This document shows positions 21,594 to 31,915 of a stretch of DNA of 64,000 nucleotides, in pieces (the first letter of the stretch is position 1; the number at the start of each line of letters is the position of its first letter). Both the position numbers and the translations under genes were made by a program. The notes under the pieces are model-generated. The model had not been told where the DNA came from, ran no database searches, and worked only from the letters and a program-made list of their open reading frames with translations. Origin of the DNA: Pygmaiobacter massiliensis (GTDB lineage: Bacteria > Bacillota > Clostridia > Oscillospirales > Ruminococcaceae); NCBI GenBank assembly GCA_022778585.1, contig JALFTI010000021.1:124001-188000 (forward strand). Direction: 5' to 3'.

Positions 21594-22250
21594 ATGAAGC
21601 TGTTTTTGGATACGGCCAATCTGGAAGAGATCCGCTGGGCAAACGACCTGGGGGTCATCTGCGGCGTTACCACCAATCCCTCGCTGATCGCCAAGGAAGG
21701 GCGCGACTTTGCCCAGACGGTAGCCGAGATCGCCTCCATTGTGGATGGTCCCATCTCGGGCGAGGTAAAGGCCACCACAACCGACGCCGCCGGTATGATT
21801 GCCGAAGGGCGGGCTATTGCGGCCATTCACCCCAATATGGTGGTGAAAATTCCCATGACCGCCGAAGGGCTTAAGGCCACCAAGGTGTTGTCTGCCGAGG
21901 GGATTCGCTGCAATGTTACTTTAATTTTTACAGCAGGCCAGGCGCTTTTGGCGGCAAAGGCCGGCGCAGCTTATGTTTCGCCGTTTTTGGGCCGGCTGGA
22001 CGATATTACCACACCGGGTATTGACCTGATTGGTTCCATTGTTCAAATTTTTGAAAATGACCCGGACATTACCACCGAAATTATTGCAGCAAGTGTGCGC
22101 AACCCCATTCATGTAATCGATTGTGCCATGGCGGGTGCTCACATTGCCACCGTGCCAGCCAAGGTGATTAAACAGATGATTGCTCACCCGCTGACCGATG
22201 CGGGCATTGAAAAATTTAAAGCAGACTATGAGGCCGTGTTCGGCAAATAA
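21594..22250 (+). CDS. fsa: Fructose-6-phosphate aldolase / small transaldolase
   Basis: [70 protein letters not shown]. Confidence 0.95.
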   Translation: MKLFLDTANLEEIRWANDLGVICGVTTNPSLIAKEGRDFAQTVAEIASIVDGPISGEVKATTTDAAGMIAEGRAIAAIHPNMVVKIPMTAEGLKATKVLSAEGIRCNVTLIFTAGQALLAAKAGAAYVSPFLGRLDDITTPGIDLIGSIVQIFENDPDITTEIIAASVRNPIHVIDCAMAGAHIATVPAKVIKQMIAHPLTDAGIEKFKADYEAVFGK

Positions 22251-22271
22251 TCGCTTTTGGAAAGATTGCAG

Positions 22272-22303
22272 GGCGGGCGCCTTTTAAGGCGCCCGCCTTT
22301 TTG
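22272..22303 (+). terminator. Rho-independent terminator
   Basis: GGCGGGCGCCTTTTAAGGCGCCCGCCTTTTT. Confidence 0.9.
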
Positions 22304-22562
22304 CGCCTTGTAAAAACAGCCTGCCTGCGCTTTCTGTATAAAAGTGCTTAAAAAAGCCAAATGTTTTTTTCTGAAAATCCGCTTGCCTGTACAAATAAAG
22401 TCCTTAAAAATTTTACATTTCAAACACAACTGCTAAAAATGCAAAAAATTTTTGTGCAAAAAAGCAAATATGCGCAGCCTTTTGTTACAAAATGCTGTGC
22501 TGACTGCAAAAAACTACTCGCCCCAATGTTTCAACATGCAAATTAGCAGTCTAAATGGGTGT

Positions 22563-22617
22563 TTGACAATAAAAATACTTGTGGCTATATTTTAATTGTT
22601 CGCTATCGAACAATTAA
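22563..22617 (+). promoter_or_regulatory. SigmaA-type promoter with overlapping palindromic operator for MarR-ABC operon
   Basis: TTGACA (22563) - 17 bp - TATATT, then inverted repeat TTAATTGTTCG-CTAT-CGAACAATTAA (22592-22617). Confidence 0.75.
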
Positions 22618-22650
22618 TAAAAACACGCGTTGGAAACGGGGGCGACAGTT

Positions 22651-23160
22651 ATGCGGGCGGACCACTGTGCAAAGCCCTGCGATGAAGAACACCGCAGCCG
22701 CATTGGATACCAGATCCGCACCTTGAATAATCTGATGGTACGGCAGATTGAAGGAAGGGTGCAGGCCATGGGGCTGACTACCATGCAGGCATGGATTATT
22801 GGATACCTGTACCACCGCAGCGGGCAGGATGTATTTCAGCGGGACCTGGAGAATGAATTTTCCATTGGGCGTTCCACCGCCACCAGTATTTTGCAGCTGA
22901 TGGAAAAGCGAGGCTTTGTAACCCGCCAGCCGGTTGAACGGGACGCCAGGCTGAAAAAACTGTGCCTGACCGAACAGGCCTGCCGCCTGCATGAAACGGC
23001 GGTGCAGCAGATTCCGCAGTTGGATGCAGAGCTTTCGCGAGGAATTGGCCCGCAGGAGCTGGAGATCTTTTTCAAGGTGATTGACCAGATGAAGAAAAAC
23101 CTGGAAGACAGATCTTGCAGTCTTTTGACAGCAGTAAAGGAGGAGACGAGCAGAGTATGA
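22651..23160 (+). CDS. MarR family transcriptional regulator
   Basis: wHTH pattern GQDVFQRDLENEFSIGRSTATSILQLMEKRGFVTRQPVERDARLKKLCLTEQA. Confidence 0.9.
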   Translation: MRADHCAKPCDEEHRSRIGYQIRTLNNLMVRQIEGRVQAMGLTTMQAWIIGYLYHRSGQDVFQRDLENEFSIGRSTATSILQLMEKRGFVTRQPVERDARLKKLCLTEQACRLHETAVQQIPQLDAELSRGIGPQELEIFFKVIDQMKKNLEDRSCSLLTAVKEETSRV

Positions 23161-24911
23161 TTAAGACCATTTCGTCCAAGTTTGGACAGTATAAATCTGC
23201 TGCCATAAAAACACCGGTGTTTACCGTGCTGGAGGTGGTGCTGGAACTGGCACTGCCGGTGCTTATGGCCCATATTATCGACGACGGCATTGAAGCAGGG
23301 GACCTTTCAAAGGTGGCGCTGTATGGCGGGCTGATGTTTATTGCTGCCATGGCCAGCCTGTTTTGCGGCGCGCAGGGGGCAAAATATGGGGCCGAAGCGT
23401 CTACCGGCCTTGCGGCAAACCTGCGCAGTGCCATGTTTGAGCGGATTCAGACCTTTTCTTTTTCCAATATTGACAAATACTCCACCGCGGGGCTGGTAAC
23501 CCGGCTTACCACCGATGTGACCAATGTGCAGAACGCCAGCCAGATGATTCTGCGTATGTGCGTGCGCGCACCGGTTACGCTGGTGTGTGCTTTGTTTATG
23601 AGCTTTGTAATAGGCGGGCGGCTGGCGCTGGTGTTTGTGGCGGCTATTATTCTTTTGGGCACCTTTTTAATGATTCTGCTGCCCATGGTGGGAGAGCTGT
23701 TTAACCAGGTGTTTAAAAAGTACGACGCGTTGAACGCCAGCGTGCAGGAAAATGTGTCGGCTATTCGGGTGGTAAAGGCCTATGTGCGGGAGCCGTTTGA
23801 AAAGGAAAAATTTAAAACCGCGGCCCAAAATGTGTACCGGCTGTTTGTAAAGGCCGAGGGCATTATTGCGCTGAACGCCCCCATTATGATGCTGGCGGTT
23901 TACAGCTGTATTTTGGGGGTGTCCTGGCTGGGCGCCAAAATGGTGGTTGCCGGCACCCTGACCACCGGCAACCTGACAAACCTGTTTAGCTACATTATGA
24001 GCGTATTGATGAGCCTGATGATGCTTTCGATGGTGTTTGTCATGGTTACCATAAGCAAGGCCAGCGCCGAGCGTATCTGCGAGGTGCTGGCAGAACAGCC
24101 GGAGATTACAAACCCCGAACAGCCGGTTATGCAGGTGGCGGACGGCAGCATTCGGTTTGACCATGTGAGCTTTTCCTACAACAAAAACGGCACCGGCCGG
24201 CCGGTTTTGCAGGATATTAACCTGGACATTCATTCGGGCGAAACCATCGGCATCATCGGCGGTACCGGCAGTGCCAAATCTACCCTGGTAAGCCTGATAA
24301 GCCGGCTTTATGATGTAACCGAAGGAAGCATACAGGTAGGCGGTGTGGATGTGCGCCGGTATGACATAGAGCAGCTGCGCAACCAGGTTGCGGTGGTATT
24401 GCAGAAGAATGTGCTGTTTTCCGGCACTATTTTGGAAAACCTGCGCTGGGGCGACAAAAACGCCACCGATGAAGAGTGCCGCGAAGCCTGCCGTTTGGCC
24501 TGCGCCGATGAGTTTATTCAAAAATTCCCCGACGGCTACAATACCTATATTGAACAGGGCGGCACCAATGTTTCGGGCGGACAAAAGCAGCGCCTTTGCA
24601 TTGCGCGGGCCCTTTTAAAGAAGCCTAAGGTGTTGATTTTGGACGATTCTACCAGCGCGGTGGACACCGCCACCGACGCCAAAATTCGCAAAGCGTTCCA
24701 AAAGGCCATTCCCGGCACTACCAAGCTGATTATTGCCCAGCGCATTTCCAGCGTACAGGAAGCGGACCGCATTTTGGTGCTGGACGAAGGCCGGGTAAAT
24801 GGGTTTGGCACCCACGAAGAGCTGCTTGAAACCAACGAGATCTACAAAGAAGTATATCAGTCCCAGATAAAGGGCAGCGGAGACTTTGACAAACAGGAGG
24901 GTGAGGCATAA
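23157..24911 (+). CDS. ABC transporter, fused permease/ATP-binding (multidrug type)
   Basis: TM domain plus NBD; GGTGSAKST, VSGGQKQRL, LILDDSTSAVDT; ATGA overlap with marR. Confidence 0.95.
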   Translation: MIKTISSKFGQYKSAAIKTPVFTVLEVVLELALPVLMAHIIDDGIEAGDLSKVALYGGLMFIAAMASLFCGAQGAKYGAEASTGLAANLRSAMFERIQTFSFSNIDKYSTAGLVTRLTTDVTNVQNASQMILRMCVRAPVTLVCALFMSFVIGGRLALVFVAAIILLGTFLMILLPMVGELFNQVFKKYDALNASVQENVSAIRVVKAYVREPFEKEKFKTAAQNVYRLFVKAEGIIALNAPIMMLAVYSCILGVSWLGAKMVVAGTLTTGNLTNLFSYIMSVLMSLMMLSMVFVMVTISKASAERICEVLAEQPEITNPEQPVMQVADGSIRFDHVSFSYNKNGTGRPVLQDINLDIHSGETIGIIGGTGSAKSTLVSLISRLYDVTEGSIQVGGVDVRRYDIEQLRNQVAVVLQKNVLFSGTILENLRWGDKNATDEECREACRLACADEFIQKFPDGYNTYIEQGGTNVSGGQKQRLCIARALLKKPKVLILDDSTSAVDTATDAKIRKAFQKAIPGTTKLIIAQRISSVQEADRILVLDEGRVNGFGTHEELLETNEIYKEVYQSQIKGSGDFDKQEGEA

Positions 24912-26851
24912 TGGCACAGACAACTCAGGCGGCGCGGCCCATGCACGGCCCTGGCGGCCCCCGTATGGGCAGGCCTCGCGTTCGGGTAGAAAACCCGGGC
25001 CGGATTGCGAAACGCCTTTTGGGCGAAATTTTTAAAAACTACGGTTTAGCCTGTGTGCTGGTGGTGGTATTTATTTTAGGTTCCACCCTGGCCAATGTAC
25101 AGGGCACCCTTTTTATGCAAAAGCTGATCGACGACTATATTAAGCCGATGGTTTTGACCGGTTCGCGGGACTTTGCACCGCTGGCCGCAGCGCTTTTTCG
25201 GGTGGCGGGTTTTTATGCGGTGGGTATTATTTGCACCTATGCCTATAACCGCATTATGGTGAATGTGGGACAGGGCACCATCCGCAGCTTTCGGGTAAAG
25301 CTTTTTAACAAAATGGAAAGCCTGCCCATTCGCTATTTCGACACCCACGCCCATGGCGATATTATGTCCATCTACACAAACGATACCGACACCCTGCGCC
25401 AGATGATCGGCCAAAGTATGCCGCAGTTTTTTTCCAGTGCCTGCACAGTGGTATCGGTGCTGGTCAGTATGGTTATTTTGGACATTCCGCTGACGCTGCT
25501 TTCTTTGGTAATGGTGGCGCTGATGCTGAATGTGGTAAAAAAGCTGGGCGGGCGTTCGGGCAGCTATTTTGTGCAGCAGCAGAAGGACCTGGGCAGCCTG
25601 AACGGCTATATTGAAGAGATGATGGACGGCCAGAAGGTTATTAAGGTGTTCTGCCATGAAGAGGAGACCTTAAAGGAATTTTACCGCCGCAACGAAGCGC
25701 TGCGGGACGCTTCCTGCAACGCCAACGGCATTGCCAACATGATGATGCCGGTTATGATGAACCTGGGTAACCTGAGCTATGTGCTGTGCGCCGTACTGGG
25801 CGCTGTGCTGGCACTTTCGGGCTATACGGGGCTTACGCTGGGCACCTTGGTTTCGTTTTTAACCTTCAACAAAAGCTTTAACCAGCCCATTGGCCAGGTA
25901 AGCCAGCAGTTTAACAGCGTAATTTCGGCGCTGGCCGGTGCGGACCGCATTTTTAAGCTTTTGGACGAAGAGCCCGAAACCGACGAAGGCTATGTGACAT
26001 TGGTGAACGCCGAAGAAGGGCCAAACGGCGAGCTGAAGCCCACCGAGCGCAGAACCGGCATTTGGGCCTGGCGCCACCCCCACAAGGCGGACGGCGCCGT
26101 AACCTACAAAAAGCTGGAAGGGGACATTGTGTTTGACGATGTGGACTTTGGCTATAACCCGGACCACATTGTGCTGCACAATATTAAGCTGTACGCCACT
26201 CCCGGCCAGAAGATTGCGTTTGTGGGTTCCACCGGCGCGGGCAAAACCACCATCACCAACCTGATCAACCGGTTTTATGATATTCAGGACGGTAAAATTC
26301 GGTATGACGGCATTAATGTAAACAAGATTAAAAAAGCGGACCTGCGCCGCAGCCTGGGCATTGTGCTGCAGGACACCCACCTGTTTACCGGCACGGTAAT
26401 GGAAAACATTCGCTACGGGCGGCTGGATGCAACCGATGAGGAATGCGAGGCCGCTGCACGCCTGGCCGGTGCCGACGGCTTTATCAGCCGGCTGCCGGAT
26501 GGCTATAATACCCTTTTGACCGGTGACGGTGCAAACCTTTCCCAGGGCCAGCGGCAGCTTTTGGCCATTGCCCGCGCGGCGGTGGCAGACCCCCCTGTGC
26601 TGATTTTGGATGAGGCCACCAGCTCCATTGATACCCGCACCGAACGCCTGGTGCAGGAGGGAATGGACCGGCTGATGAAGGGCCGCACCACCTTTGTAAT
26701 TGCGCACCGGCTTTCCACTGTACAGAATGCCGACTGCATTATGGTGCTGGAAAACGGCCGTATTATCGAGCGGGGTAGCCACGACGAGCTGATTGCCGAA
26801 AAGGGCAAATATTACCAGCTGTACACCGGCAACTTTGCCGAAGAAGGCTGA
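24911..26851 (+). CDS. ABC transporter, fused permease/ATP-binding (multidrug type)
   Basis: TM domain plus NBD; GSTGAGKTT, LSQGQRQLL, LILDEATSSIDT; TAATG overlap with upstream ABC gene. Confidence 0.95.
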   Translation: MAQTTQAARPMHGPGGPRMGRPRVRVENPGRIAKRLLGEIFKNYGLACVLVVVFILGSTLANVQGTLFMQKLIDDYIKPMVLTGSRDFAPLAAALFRVAGFYAVGIICTYAYNRIMVNVGQGTIRSFRVKLFNKMESLPIRYFDTHAHGDIMSIYTNDTDTLRQMIGQSMPQFFSSACTVVSVLVSMVILDIPLTLLSLVMVALMLNVVKKLGGRSGSYFVQQQKDLGSLNGYIEEMMDGQKVIKVFCHEEETLKEFYRRNEALRDASCNANGIANMMMPVMMNLGNLSYVLCAVLGAVLALSGYTGLTLGTLVSFLTFNKSFNQPIGQVSQQFNSVISALAGADRIFKLLDEEPETDEGYVTLVNAEEGPNGELKPTERRTGIWAWRHPHKADGAVTYKKLEGDIVFDDVDFGYNPDHIVLHNIKLYATPGQKIAFVGSTGAGKTTITNLINRFYDIQDGKIRYDGINVNKIKKADLRRSLGIVLQDTHLFTGTVMENIRYGRLDATDEECEAAARLAGADGFISRLPDGYNTLLTGDGANLSQGQRQLLAIARAAVADPPVLILDEATSSIDTRTERLVQEGMDRLMKGRTTFVIAHRLSTVQNADCIMVLENGRIIERGSHDELIAEKGKYYQLYTGNFAEEG

Positions 26852-26890
26852 TTTTACCGCTGCAGGCCGATTTTTGCAGCCTTTTCCAAT

Positions 26891-26926
26891 AAAAAAGCGC
26901 GAAGGCAAAAGCCTTTGCGCTTTTTG
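26891..26926. terminator. Bidirectional terminator between convergent genes
   Basis: AAAAAAGCGCGAAGGCAAAAGCCTTTGCGCTTTTTG. Confidence 0.85.
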
Positions 26927-26937
26927 TTTTGCTATTT

Positions 26938-27600
26938 TTAACGGGCAGTTTTTGCCAGGGATTTGGTGGCAAAAGCTGCAGGCTGCGCCAATTTTTGGGA
27001 AAGCTGGTACAGCACAAGCCCTCCCTTTTCCGAATAGCCGGTATTCCAAAGCTGGGCAAAGTTCAGCCAGCGGGCGCGGCCATAGGTAACCGCTTTTACC
27101 AAAAGGCTGCCGGTTTCGGTTTCTTCATAGCCCGTTAATAAAAACCAGTGCCACACATAGTCGGCAAGGTCGGGGTCCTGGTGCTTTAAGGTCAGGCAGG
27201 GCACCGGCAGCCCGGCATCAATCTGTTCCATCAGCGCCTTTGCGGCAAGCGGCGCGGCGGTATCTCCCGGCAGCGGGCGCATGGTAAGGCTTGTTTCCCC
27301 CACCCGGCGCAGGTACTCCCCAAAGCCGTCCATATAAAGCTCCAGCCGGTTAATGCCATGCCAGCGGGGGCGCAAAAACGGCTTCATGCCGGCGGCAAAC
27401 CGCAGCCAGTCCAGCTTAAGCGGAGCGTACGGATTAAACGGATAAAGCTTTGCAAGACCTTTGTACCGCTTTAGGTAAATACAGCTGTCGCAAGCCGTCA
27501 CTGCGGCGCATCCGCCAATCTTCATCCAGTGGTCCACAAACCAGTCCTGGCAGCCGCCATAACAATCTTCAATTTGAAAAAAAGGCAGCTGGCGTTTCAA
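26938..27600 (-). CDS. C39-like (papain-fold) putative cysteine peptidase family protein
   Basis: WMKIGGCAAVTACDSCIYL (Cys motif) and DYVWHWFLLTGYEE (His motif); TTG start with AAGGAG RBS; TTGA overlap with upstream gene. Confidence 0.5.
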   Translation of the reverse strand: MKRQLPFFQIEDCYGGCQDWFVDHWMKIGGCAAVTACDSCIYLKRYKGLAKLYPFNPYAPLKLDWLRFAAGMKPFLRPRWHGINRLELYMDGFGEYLRRVGETSLTMRPLPGDTAAPLAAKALMEQIDAGLPVPCLTLKHQDPDLADYVWHWFLLTGYEETETGSLLVKAVTYGRARWLNFAQLWNTGYSEKGGLVLYQLSQKLAQPAAFATKSLAKTAR

Positions 27601-28130
27601 GCGTTTTTCTCCTTTTGGGGCAAGGTGGGGTCAGAGGGGGCGGTTTTGGCCGGGGCCGGTGCGCGCGCATCCTTTTTTGCTGCGCCGGTATTGGTATCGT
27701 CGGCCGCATGTTCCTTTGGTGCAGCCCGGCGGGCGGCGCTTTGTTTCAAGTTATCCAAAAGTGTGCGCAGCTGGGCCAGAAAAAGCTCGGCCAAAAGGGT
27801 TAAAAAGCATGCTGCCACAATAACCAAAAGCCAGATGATCCACCCGTTGGAGGTGGCTCCGCCGCCTGCATCCTGCCCGGAAGAGGAAAAAACCAGGCTG
27901 GCCGCAAACCCTGCCGGGTAGCTGAGCGACACCCCCAGCGCAAACACCCGCGCCCCCAAAAGGCTGCCCGCCAGCGCGCAAATAAGGCACAGGCAGGCGG
28001 TAAGAACCGGAAAGTCCTGCATTTGGTGCAGAAAATAAAGCGGCCAGCGGATGATAAGAAAGCTGGCCAGCACAATGGCGCAGCTTGCGCCGCCAAGCCG
28101 CAGGCGTTTTTTTAAGGCGTTTTTGTACAT
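27597..28130 (-). CDS. Small membrane protein, unknown function
   Basis: Hydrophobic segments ASCAIVLASFLIIRWPLYFL, GWIIWLLVIVAACFLTLL; RBS AAAGGAGG upstream of ATG 28130. Confidence 0.6.
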   Translation of the reverse strand: MYKNALKKRLRLGGASCAIVLASFLIIRWPLYFLHQMQDFPVLTACLCLICALAGSLLGARVFALGVSLSYPAGFAASLVFSSSGQDAGGGATSNGWIIWLLVIVAACFLTLLAELFLAQLRTLLDNLKQSAARRAAPKEHAADDTNTGAAKKDARAPAPAKTAPSDPTLPQKEKNA

Positions 28131-28251
28131 TCGGTTTTCCTCCTTTAAAAAGGTGCGGCAAGCTGCCCGAAAACGGCGCATACAGCAGGTGTTTTGGTAC
28201 ACGGTTTATCATACCACCCCAGGCGGTCGGGCGCAAGCAGGCGCAAAGAGA

Positions 28252-28290
28252 CAAAAAAGCGGGCGGCCCTAAAAAGGACCGCCCGCTTTG
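28252..28290 (-). terminator. Rho-independent terminator downstream of metG
   Basis: Minus strand AAAGCGGGCGGTCC...GGGCCGCCCGCTTTTTTG. Confidence 0.85.
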
Positions 28291-28359
28291 GGTGCAAAAA
28301 ACAAGGCAAACGCAAAAGCTTTTAGCCCTAACGGGCCATGCTTTTACAGCGCGCAAAAA

Positions 28360-30345
28360 TTAGTGAATGGCGCTGCCCGGAGCTACCGTTTCGGGGAAGA
28401 AAACCACCGAAGCGCCGCCGTCGGCTGTGTCGGCCGCCACGATCATGCCCTCGCTCAGGTAAGCGCCCTTCAGCATGGGGCGCGCAGCAAGGTTTGCCAC
28501 AATGGCCACATTCCGGCCAATCAGGTCTTCGGGCGCGTACCATTTGGCAATGCCGGAAAGAATGGTGCGCTCGCGCTCGCCGTCAAACACGGTCAGGTGC
28601 AAAAGCTTACGGCTCTCCTTCATCCGCTCGCAGGCAATTACCCGGGCTACCCGCATTTCTACCTTGCAGAAATCGTCAAAACTGATTTCGGGCAGATGCT
28701 CCATCGGCTCGGCTGCGGCGGGCGCCGGGGCTGTTTGGGGCTGCACTTCGGCCTTCGGGGCGGCTGCCTCCTGGCTGGCCTTGTGGGCGGCAAGCTGGGC
28801 CATCTCCTTGGCAAGGTCAATGCGCGGGAATAAGGCGTCGCCGCCCACTACGGTCTGCTCCATGGGCAATGCGCCAAAATGACCAAGGCTTTCCAGCGTT
28901 AAAAGCGCCGGGTCGCTTACGCCAAGCTGCGCAGCAATCTTCGGGCCGGTGGTGGGCAAAAACGGGGTTAAAAGCACAGCGGCATACCGCAATACCTCGC
29001 ACAGGTTGTACAAAACGGTGGCAAGCCGCGCCTTTTTCGCCTCGTCCTTGGCAAGGGCCCAGGGCATGGTTTCATCAATGTACTTGTTGGCCCGCTGAAT
29101 GGCCTTGAAGATCTCCATAAGGGCCTGGGGCAGAAGCAGTTTGTCCATGCAGTCGGTCACGGCGGCGGGCAGTGCTTCGCACAGGCTGGAAAGCTCCTCA
29201 TCCAGCGGCTGGGCTTCCCGCTGGGCGGGCAGGGTGCCGGCAAAGTACTTCTTTACCATGGCTACCGTGCGGGACAAAAGGTTGCCCAGGTCGTTTGCCA
29301 GGTCCGAATTGATGCGGTTGATCAGCGCTTCGTTGGAGAAGTTGCCGTCGTTGCCGAACGGAATCTCCCGCAGCAAAAAGTAGCGCACGGCGTCCACCCC
29401 GTACCGTTCGCACAGCACAACGGGGTCTACCACATTGCCTACCGATTTGCTCATCTTGCCGCCTTCCATCAAAAGCCAGCCGTGGCCGAATACCCGTTTG
29501 GGCAGCGGCAGGTCCAGCGCCATAAGCATGGCGGGCCAGATGATGGTGTGGAAGCGCAGAATTTCCTTGCCCACCATGTGAATATCGGCGGGCCAGAATT
29601 TGTCGTAGTCGTGGTAGGTATTGTTGCCGTAGCCCAAAGCGGTGATGTAGTTGGACAGCGCGTCGATCCACACATAGATGGTGTGGTTGGGGTCAAAGGT
29701 GACCGGAATGCCCCATTTTACGCTGGTGCGGGACACGCAGGTGTCCTGCAGGCCCTGACCAATAAAGCTGATCATCTCGTTTTTGCGGGTTTCGGGCTGG
29801 ATGAACTGGGGATTTTCTTCGTAGTACTGCAAAAGCCGGTCGGAATATTTGCTGATCTTGAAGAAGTAGGCTTCCTCCTCGGCCTCGTACACCTCGCGCC
29901 CGCAGTCGGGGCATTTGCCGTCCACCAGCTGGCTTGCGGTCCAAAAGCTTTCGCAGGGCTTGCAGTAGTGGCCCTTGTAAACGCCCTTGTAAATATCCCC
30001 CTGGTCATACAGCTGCTTAAAAATTTTCTGTACAGCTTGTACATGGTAGTCGACGGTGGTGCGGATAAAGCGGTCGTTGGAAATGTTCAAAAGCTTCCAC
30101 AAATCCTTTACCGTGGCCACACTTTCATCCACATACTGCTTGGGGGTAACCCCTTTTGCCTTGGCCTTGTCCTCAATTTTTTGGCCGTGCTCATCGGTAC
30201 CGGTCAAAAACAGAACATCGTACCCCTGCATGCGCTTGTACCGGGCCAGCGCGTCGCAGGCCACGGTGGTGTAGCTGTGGCCAATGTGCAGCTTGTCCGA
30301 AGGGTAGTAGATGGGTGTGGTGATATAGTACTTTTTCTTGTCCAT
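28360..30345 (-). CDS. metG: Methionyl-tRNA synthetase
   Basis: MDKKKYYITTPIYYPSDKLHIGHSYTT; CxxC zinc pairs; KMSKSVGN; C-terminal tRNA-binding (Trbp111) domain. Confidence 0.98.
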   Translation of the reverse strand: MDKKKYYITTPIYYPSDKLHIGHSYTTVACDALARYKRMQGYDVLFLTGTDEHGQKIEDKAKAKGVTPKQYVDESVATVKDLWKLLNISNDRFIRTTVDYHVQAVQKIFKQLYDQGDIYKGVYKGHYCKPCESFWTASQLVDGKCPDCGREVYEAEEEAYFFKISKYSDRLLQYYEENPQFIQPETRKNEMISFIGQGLQDTCVSRTSVKWGIPVTFDPNHTIYVWIDALSNYITALGYGNNTYHDYDKFWPADIHMVGKEILRFHTIIWPAMLMALDLPLPKRVFGHGWLLMEGGKMSKSVGNVVDPVVLCERYGVDAVRYFLLREIPFGNDGNFSNEALINRINSDLANDLGNLLSRTVAMVKKYFAGTLPAQREAQPLDEELSSLCEALPAAVTDCMDKLLLPQALMEIFKAIQRANKYIDETMPWALAKDEAKKARLATVLYNLCEVLRYAAVLLTPFLPTTGPKIAAQLGVSDPALLTLESLGHFGALPMEQTVVGGDALFPRIDLAKEMAQLAAHKASQEAAAPKAEVQPQTAPAPAAAEPMEHLPEISFDDFCKVEMRVARVIACERMKESRKLLHLTVFDGERERTILSGIAKWYAPEDLIGRNVAIVANLAARPMLKGAYLSEGMIVAADTADGGASVVFFPETVAPGSAIH

Positions 30346-30410
30346 TTTCCTCTTCCTTTCTTTCTGCGACGAATGGGCCGCAAAAAGTATTGTAAACAAA
30401 AAACAGGGCT

Positions 30411-31445
30411 TTAGTGGTGGTGCAGTTTTGCACGCAGCTTCAAAGCAGCCTCCAGCGCGGCGTTTACCGCAGGGTTGTACACAATCCTAAATTCCCCAAC
30501 CGTGGTCACAATTTCGCCGGTAAAGTTCTGCTTAAAGGCCAGCACATTGTAAAGGGCCTGGCTGTCCTCCGGCCGAATGGCCACCCCCTGCATGTCGTAA
30601 ACATGGCAGCCGGTGGAAAGGGCCCACTTCATCATCTCCCACTGCAGAAGATAGGTGCCCCGCAGCCGGCGCAGTGCGTGGTCGTCGGAAGAACAGCCGT
30701 ACACATGGGCGCAGCGGCCGGCATAGTTTACCGAGAGCCCGCCGCAGATGGGCGCGCCATCCGGCGCATAGCACATATAAAGCCGCGCGTCCTGCGGAAA
30801 AGCGGCAAGAAAACCGGCCAGGTATTCCTTTGGGCGGATGGAAAAGCCCTGCCGCTCGCCGGTTTCGCTGTACACCTTGTAAAAATCATCCAGGCAGTCA
30901 TCGCCCCAGCGGCACACCACCCCCTGCTTGGGTGCGTAGCGGATATAGTAGCGGGTTTCGCGGGCAAATTTGGCCAAAAGCTCCTGTTCGCTTAAGCCTT
31001 TAATATAAGGCAGCATGTAGTTGTACCGGGGCTGAATGGTATCCTTAAACCCGGCGTCGGGGGTGAATTCGCAGCCTAAACTGCAAAAAAGGTCAATGTG
31101 CTGCTGGTCTCCTTCATACAGGTAAGGGTCCATTTTTAAAATGTGGGCGTGGTATTTTTTGGCAACCTCGCCGGCGCCTTCCAAAAGTTCGGCCAGCACC
31201 GCCCGGTCGTTATAATCACAAACAGGTCCGCGGGGGGCGTACATCAGCGCGCCGGGGCCCATAGGCATAATCAAAATACTCAAGGTGCCGCAAAGCGCTC
31301 CCTGCTCGTCGCGCACTGCAACAATTTCGTGCTTCCAGTTGGGCTTTACCTTGGCCCAGCTGGGGCTTTGCATAAAGCTGCCGTTGGGGTGGCTGCGCAC
31401 AAAGGCATCCACCTCGGGGTATGCTTTTGGGGTTAAAATCTCCAA
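30411..31445 (-). CDS. FemA/FemB-type peptidoglycan bridge aminoacyltransferase
   Basis: NGSFMQSPSWAKVKPNWKHEIV...KMDPY...YMLPYIKGLSEQELLAKFARETRYYIRYAPKQG; typical FemABX pattern. Confidence 0.9.
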   Translation of the reverse strand: MEILTPKAYPEVDAFVRSHPNGSFMQSPSWAKVKPNWKHEIVAVRDEQGALCGTLSILIMPMGPGALMYAPRGPVCDYNDRAVLAELLEGAGEVAKKYHAHILKMDPYLYEGDQQHIDLFCSLGCEFTPDAGFKDTIQPRYNYMLPYIKGLSEQELLAKFARETRYYIRYAPKQGVVCRWGDDCLDDFYKVYSETGERQGFSIRPKEYLAGFLAAFPQDARLYMCYAPDGAPICGGLSVNYAGRCAHVYGCSSDDHALRRLRGTYLLQWEMMKWALSTGCHVYDMQGVAIRPEDSQALYNVLAFKQNFTGEIVTTVGEFRIVYNPAVNAALEAALKLRAKLHHH

Positions 31446-31915
31446 TCGACTACCTTCTTACCTTTCCGCCGCAGGCGGTTTTTAAACCAGTGCGGCTAGC
31501 TTGCCGCATAGATATTATAAGTATAGCACAAAAAACACGGGTTTACCACTGGAAAGCGGCAAAAAAGCCGGCTTTGGCCCAAACGAACTGGCCTGAATGG
31601 CGGTTTCGATCGAAAAAGCAAAAACTTTGTATAATTTGCATAAAACACAAAAACCACAGCCGGGTTTTGTTGCGTTTTTGCTCAAGAAAACCCTTGAAAA
31701 AATGTATACATATGGTATGATAAGGGGGAGAAGAACACAAAAAGAAGGGCGGGCGCATGAAAAAAATAACCATGCGGCAGCCCTTTTCTGCTTTTTGCCC
31801 CGCAGGCTTTGGCAGAAAAGGAGAAAAGCCCGCCGCAAAAAATGAAAAAGGAACCCGCCTGCCGGCTTTTTTGGCGTTTGCGGGCAGGTTCTGATTGAAA
31901 AAAGGGGAGAAAGAC

